A stretch of 44,063 nt of DNA from an uncultured Porphyromonadaceae bacterium (lineage in GTDB: Bacteria > Bacteroidota > Bacteroidia > Bacteroidales > Muribaculaceae). Positions within the stretch are counted from its first letter, which is position 1; the number at the start of each line of letters is the position of its first letter. Positions 40,640 through 44,063 of this stretch are shown here, one piece after another. Both the position numbers and the translations under genes were made by a program. The notes under the pieces were generated by a model. That model was not told the DNA's origin. It saw only the letters and a list, made by a program, of their open reading frames with translations, and searched no databases. The stretch lies in contig CALEUL010000005.1 in NCBI GenBank assembly GCA_937921035.1, positions 1-44,063 of the forward strand. Reading direction: 5' to 3'.

Positions 40640-42720
40640 ACGATAACACTCTTTCCTTCATACTCGATAAAACTACCGACGCCATTGCCGGAAACGACCC
40701 TCTCGGCAACGTATTTTCCGGATTGCGAGAGGCTGCGGCCATACTCGGCGACAAAGATCTGTCCCTCAGAATAAAGGCCCTCGAAACGCGATATTTCTAC
40801 CTGCTCAGATTTGTGGAGCAGTCCGACGGTTCGTTCTCGGCGTCCGCCGACACCGACGAAATTCGCCGCGACCTTGAAAGAGTGCTCGCTTTTGCCATAA
40901 ACCTGGCTCACGAAGCCGACACCACTGCCGTAAAAGGACCGCAGCTCCGCTTCCAGAGACGACGCCCGGAAGAAAACATCGAAACTCTCGTCAGCGACTT
41001 CCTGTCGGAACAGGACCGCCTGCGTACCGACCCGCTGGCTCTCACCGACAGCCACGCACGCGCAAAGCTCGAACAGCTTGCGTCCGACATCTTCAAGCGT
41101 ATATGGGCCACCGACCCGCTGCAACCCGACGAGGAAAAACTTATCGAGACGCTGATAAACGACAAGAACATTCCCGCATACTACCGCGAACACATCGTAC
41201 ACGCAATAGGTCTGGGAATTGAACGCAACATGCAGCCGTGGCGCATGAACCTGCTCGAAAATGCCATGACAAACGCCAACAGCCGCATATCTGTTGCTGC
41301 CGAGATTTGGTTAGTGCTTGCTCTCGCTCTTTCCGGTCGAAAAACCGTGCCGCCCACACCACTGCCGCATATCGCCGACATATACCATGCCTTTGTCCGA
41401 ACACTGGCGCCAGCGGCAAACCCCGGCATGGGCAACCTCATGTCGCTCGGTCGCAAAATGCAGGACAATCCGCTGGATGTTCCCGACATCAGTACCGACG
41501 AGTACGAATCCATCAGGCGATTCTCCGAAGCCCAGAGCCGGGGCGAGGACGTTTTCGCCGCCACTCTCGGCAGAATGCGCCAGTTCCCGTTCTTCAACGA
41601 CATGGCCAACTGGTTCCTGCCCTTCCACAGCGACCACAGCGCCCTTGCAGATATTGTAGACGGCGAAGGGGCCGCAGTGGCCGACATAATTGAGCGAATG
41701 CCGGTCGTTACCGACGGCGACAAATTCGCGCTGGTTCTCTCCATGTCAATGATGCCAGCCGAAATGCGTGCCCGCTCGCTATCTGCAATGGTCGACAATA
41801 TCCGGCAGATGTCCGATTCTGAAGAATTCCGACAGGCGATGGAATCGGCAAAACCAACAGAAACAATGATTGTAGGACAATGCGTGGCAACACTAAACCG
41901 GTTCTTTACCGGCAACGCCGACGGCAAACGCATGACTCTGGCAAACGATACAAAAAATATTGTGCGCAATATGTTGCACCTGCTGCCCGAGGATTTCGGA
42001 GACTACACCCTCGAACTTGACGCAATCGACAATCTGTCCAAGCACCACGAGTATCACGCCGCTATGGACATATACAGTCTCCTCCCGGAAAATGTGAATG
42101 TCGGTGCCGAAACACTCTGCAACCTCGCGCTGGCAAGCGCAAAACTTGGCAAGCCGGACGAAACGGCAAAATTCTACCGGATGGCGCTCGACAATACTCC
42201 CGACTCGCTCCGCGCTATAATTGGACTTGCCCGCCTCAATGCGGCCGACGGAAACGAAAGCGCAAACATAGCTCTTATGGAACCTTTCGTCGCCGACAAC
42301 GCCGACAACCAGGACTACCTGCTTCTGTTAGGCAGCGCATACCTCGCAGCTCGACAGACCGACAAAGCCGTCGAAATATTCCATAACCTCGATTACATAA
42401 GCGACAGCAACGTGGCAAAAGCACCCCTGGCCTGGGCTCTCACCCTCGCCGGCGATTACGATAATGCAGCTCTTTTCTTTGCCGACGCCTTGCAGGAGAA
42501 CACATCTCCGGAACTTTTCGTCCGAAACGGCATACGCCTTTGGCTGTCAGGCGATAGGCACGACGCCCTGCAGATGTTCGAGAGCGCTGCCGGCGCATAC
42601 TCCGGAAACGATTTCGCCGCATACCTCCGGCAACTCATATCTGCCACCGGGAACGCAGGCATCAAAGCCGACCTCCACCTCGCCGCTGAGATAATCCGCT
42701 ACCGGAAAGCCCTTAAATAA
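40636..42720 (+). CDS. Large TPR-like repeat protein, cytoplasmic
   Basis: 694 aa without signal peptide. The sequence is mostly helical. Residues about 475-665 show helix pairs with TPR-like spacing (ETLCNLALASAKLGKPDETAKFYRMALDNTPDS, then LLLLGSAYLAARQTDKAVEIFHNL, then LAWALTLAGDYDNAALFFADAL), suggesting a protein-protein scaffold. The N-terminal 450 residues are helical with no recognised domain. The start overlaps the small membrane protein's stop by 4 nt, so the pair may form a membrane-linked complex (inference). Confidence 0.75.
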   Translation: MNDNTLSFILDKTTDAIAGNDPLGNVFSGLREAAAILGDKDLSLRIKALETRYFYLLRFVEQSDGSFSASADTDEIRRDLERVLAFAINLAHEADTTAVKGPQLRFQRRRPEENIETLVSDFLSEQDRLRTDPLALTDSHARAKLEQLASDIFKRIWATDPLQPDEEKLIETLINDKNIPAYYREHIVHAIGLGIERNMQPWRMNLLENAMTNANSRISVAAEIWLVLALALSGRKTVPPTPLPHIADIYHAFVRTLAPAANPGMGNLMSLGRKMQDNPLDVPDISTDEYESIRRFSEAQSRGEDVFAATLGRMRQFPFFNDMANWFLPFHSDHSALADIVDGEGAAVADIIERMPVVTDGDKFALVLSMSMMPAEMRARSLSAMVDNIRQMSDSEEFRQAMESAKPTETMIVGQCVATLNRFFTGNADGKRMTLANDTKNIVRNMLHLLPEDFGDYTLELDAIDNLSKHHEYHAAMDIYSLLPENVNVGAETLCNLALASAKLGKPDETAKFYRMALDNTPDSLRAIIGLARLNAADGNESANIALMEPFVADNADNQDYLLLLGSAYLAARQTDKAVEIFHNLDYISDSNVAKAPLAWALTLAGDYDNAALFFADALQENTSPELFVRNGIRLWLSGDRHDALQMFESAAGAYSGNDFAAYLRQLISATGNAGIKADLHLAAEIIRYRKALK

Positions 42721-42757
42721 GAATATCGAAATTTATAAACCCTATAAGCTAAAAACA

Positions 42758-43183
42758 ATGGTTATACAACGCTGGCAAACCCTCTTTCTACTCGTTGCAT
42801 GCATTCTCATGTGCATTCTGTGTGCAAGTCCGTTCGCTCAGATTGCCGCCACAGAAGCAACTGCAGCACCAACTCCCGTATTCGTTAAGGACGCTCCGGT
42901 ATTTCTTGTTCTTAACATCGTTATCGCAGCCCTGCTGTTCATCGCCATCTTCCTGTTCAAGAACCTCAAACTCCAGATGCGCGTAACAACAATGTCTATT
43001 GTCCTCCTTGCAGCATCGGCGGTTACGGGAGGATTCATCATCTACGCTACCATGCCGGATGCCGAGATTATATGGACTGGTGCCGTGCTCCTGTTAGTAC
43101 TCTCCGCAATTTTCGCTGCTTGTGCGCTGCGATTCATGCGGAAAGACCACAGGCTGCTCAGAAGCTACGACCGGCTGCGCTGA
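42758..43183 (+). CDS. DUF4293 family membrane protein
   Basis: 141 aa with four hydrophobic helices (LFLLVACILMCILCASPFA, then VFLVLNIVIAALLFIAIFLF, then MSIVLLAASAVTGGFIIYA, then WTGAVLLLVLSAIFAACALRFM), starting with MVIQRWQTLFLL as in DUF4293 proteins of Bacteroidetes. Function unknown. It lies 37 nt after the TPR-like gene; its last 26 nt overlap the 3' end of the convergent HAD gene. Confidence 0.85.
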   Translation: MVIQRWQTLFLLVACILMCILCASPFAQIAATEATAAPTPVFVKDAPVFLVLNIVIAALLFIAIFLFKNLKLQMRVTTMSIVLLAASAVTGGFIIYATMPDAEIIWTGAVLLLVLSAIFAACALRFMRKDHRLLRSYDRLR

Positions 43184-43820
43184 GCATATCAAGCAGACCG
43201 CCGAAAGTCAATCCCCCGAAGCCGTCGATAATGACATCTGCCTTACCGACAATGCTCTCGCGGGGATTTGTCGTTGCAAGACCCACAACTGCGGCACCGG
43301 CGGCTCGACCCGACGCCATGCCCGAAAATGAATCCTCGAACACAATGCACCGTGCTGCATCTACACCTACCATCTCCGCTCCGCGCAGATATGGCTCGGG
43401 GTGGGGTTTGGAATGCGTTACGCACGAATCCGTTACAACGGCCTTGAAATGCGACATAAACGCAGGCTCCCTTGCGGCCAGGCGACCCAGCTTGGCATCA
43501 TTGCTGCTGGTAACCACCACCGAGGGAACTCCCGCGGCATCGAGTTGCTCAAGAAAATCAAGCACTCCGTCGAATACATCGTATATCATCGAATCCTCGC
43601 AATCCTTCAGAAGGGCGCACACTCCGTTGCGGACTGCACTGTCTGGAAAATACTGATTCAGAATCTGTGCAAGCGTCATACCTTTGATGGCCAGGGCGAA
43701 ATTTGGAATTCCGGTAGGATATACCTTCTCAATATCACGCCATATTTCTGTGTATTTGGTCTCTGTATCAACAAGAACACCGTCAAGGTCAAAAAGTGCG
43801 GCTGCGGGGAATCTATTCAT
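43158..43820 (-). CDS. HAD-superfamily hydrolase (beta-phosphoglucomutase-like)
   Basis: 220 aa. HAD motif I is LFDLDGVLVDTE (nucleophile D11, D13), motif II VVTSS, the motif III lysine is in HSKPHPEPY and motif IV is VFEDSFSG. The layout with a helical cap between motifs I and II is that of the beta-phosphoglucomutase/phosphatase group acting on small phosphorylated sugars. The substrate is not certain. It overlaps the DUF4293 gene tail to tail by 26 nt, and a TAATTTTG box lies upstream at 43846-43853. Confidence 0.88.
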   Translation of the reverse strand: MNRFPAAALFDLDGVLVDTETKYTEIWRDIEKVYPTGIPNFALAIKGMTLAQILNQYFPDSAVRNGVCALLKDCEDSMIYDVFDGVLDFLEQLDAAGVPSVVVTSSNDAKLGRLAAREPAFMSHFKAVVTDSCVTHSKPHPEPYLRGAEMVGVDAARCIVFEDSFSGMASGRAAGAAVVGLATTNPRESIVGKADVIIDGFGGLTFGGLLDMLSAAGRSF

Positions 43821-43845
43821 CTGCTATTATATTTGGTTTTCTCTG

Positions 43846-43853
43846 CAAAATTA
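43846..43853 (-). promoter_or_regulatory. Putative -7 element for the HAD gene
   Basis: The minus strand reads TAATTTTG, 25 nt upstream of the start at 43820; no -33 element is found at standard spacing. Confidence 0.4.
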
Positions 43854-43901
43854 GCAAAAGAAATCATCAAAAGAAAAATCGAAATTAAAAATCGCCCTAC
43901 C

Positions 43902-43933
43902 TTTGCATAATTGCAAAAAAAGCATTAACTTTG
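43902..43933 (+). promoter_or_regulatory. Promoter of tRNA-Pro(CGG)
   Basis: TTTG at 43902-43905, a 20-bp spacer, then TAACTTTG at 43926-43933, 16 nt before the tRNA. The -33 box is itself part of a second TAnnTTTG match (TACCTTTG, 43898-43905). Confidence 0.75.
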
Positions 43934-43949
43934 CAGTCGCTTAGCCAAT

Positions 43950-44022
43950 CGGGGTGTAGCACAGTTGGCAGCGCGCCACGTTCGGGACGTGGAGGTCGGA
44001 AGTTCGAGTCTTCTCACCCCGA
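43950..44022 (+). tRNA. tRNA-Pro (anticodon CGG)
   Basis: 73 nt. The acceptor stem CGGGGTG (43950-43956) pairs with CACCCCG (44015-44021), then discriminator A. The anticodon stem CCACG/CGTGG with loop TTCGGGA gives anticodon CGG (Pro, CCG). The T arm is GGAAG-TTCGAGT-CTTCT. The CCA end is not encoded. Confidence 0.93.
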
Positions 44023-44024
44023 CC

Positions 44025-44063
44025 CATTTAGGGTTAAATGCTTGTAAGTCAGCGACTTACAAG
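44025..44063 (+). repeat. Two adjacent inverted repeats after tRNA-Pro(CGG), at the window edge
   Basis: CATTTA/TAAATG (44025-44030/44035-44040) is followed by the perfect 10-bp repeat CTTGTAAGTC/GACTTACAAG (44041-44050/44054-44063, loop AGC). They may be the tRNA terminator or the start of a structured element cut by the window end. Confidence 0.6.

Noticed and set aside
1..44063. CRISPR arrays, rRNA operons, prophage genes or riboswitches
   Set aside because: No regularly spaced repeats, rRNA-like stretches, phage structural genes or recognisable riboswitch cores were found on reading both strands.

Overview
The window looks like a chromosomal segment of a gut-type member of Bacteroidales (Bacteroidota). 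Evidence: Bacteroidetes-type promoters (TTTG about 20 bp upstream of TAnnTTTG), almost no Shine-Dalgarno sequences, NigD-like and Lipocalin-like lipoproteins, an ECF sigma factor paired with a membrane-anchored beta-barrel protein, and a porT-porP-gldKLMN type IX secretion (T9SS) cluster. Base composition of the core genes is moderately GC-rich. A Muribaculaceae- or Prevotellaceae-like lineage would fit, but the genus cannot be fixed from sequence reading alone. No insertion sequence, prophage or CRISPR array is visible.

Left part (1-13.7 kb), mostly minus strand. It holds a TonB C-terminal-domain protein followed by a hairpin cluster and terminator; a two-gene unit encoding a secreted propeller-like protein and a giant cell-wall amidase with a T9SS-like C-terminal tail; a tightly overlapping operon porQ-cmk-ispH-exonuclease-lipoprotein; an ECF sigma/beta-barrel/lipocalin operon; a NigD-like lipoprotein; and a strikingly AT-rich orphan membrane protein. 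The stretch 9.3-13.7 kb reads as an accessory island between conserved housekeeping blocks.

Middle (13.7-34.2 kb). A plus-strand group encodes an SGNH hydrolase, thymidine kinase, a YhcH-like protein, a DUF3108 protein and a small unknown. It converges on a minus-strand operon yicC-bioB-trmH-radA. A divergent promoter region then launches a 12.6 kb co-directional run: tsaB, tsaC, a polyprenyl-phosphate sugar transferase, a ClC chloride channel with CBS domains, porT, porP/sprF, gldK, gldL, gldM, gldN and an MFS transporter. The T9SS genes encode the inner-membrane motor (GldL, GldM), the periplasmic ring (GldK, GldN) and outer-membrane accessory proteins (PorT, PorP). PorQ from the left operon belongs to the same export and attachment pathway. 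The sugar transferase beside them may start the surface polysaccharide to which T9SS cargo can be anchored (inference).

Right part (34.2-44 kb). It contains a small unknown gene, tRNA-Pro(GGG), tRNA-Glu(CTC), rpsU, a Xer-type tyrosine recombinase, hpf, a DUF4369/thioredoxin-like periplasmic protein, an M3 dipeptidyl carboxypeptidase, a membrane protein, a large TPR-like protein, a DUF4293 membrane protein, a HAD hydrolase on the minus strand and tRNA-Pro(CGG). The window ends in a perfect inverted repeat.

No complete new system is proven here. The most promising leads are the T9SS run with its embedded sugar transferase and transporter, the amidase-propeller putative cargo, the GldN basic tail, the sigma/two-membrane-barrel locus with shared operator-like dyads, and the AT-rich orphan gene.
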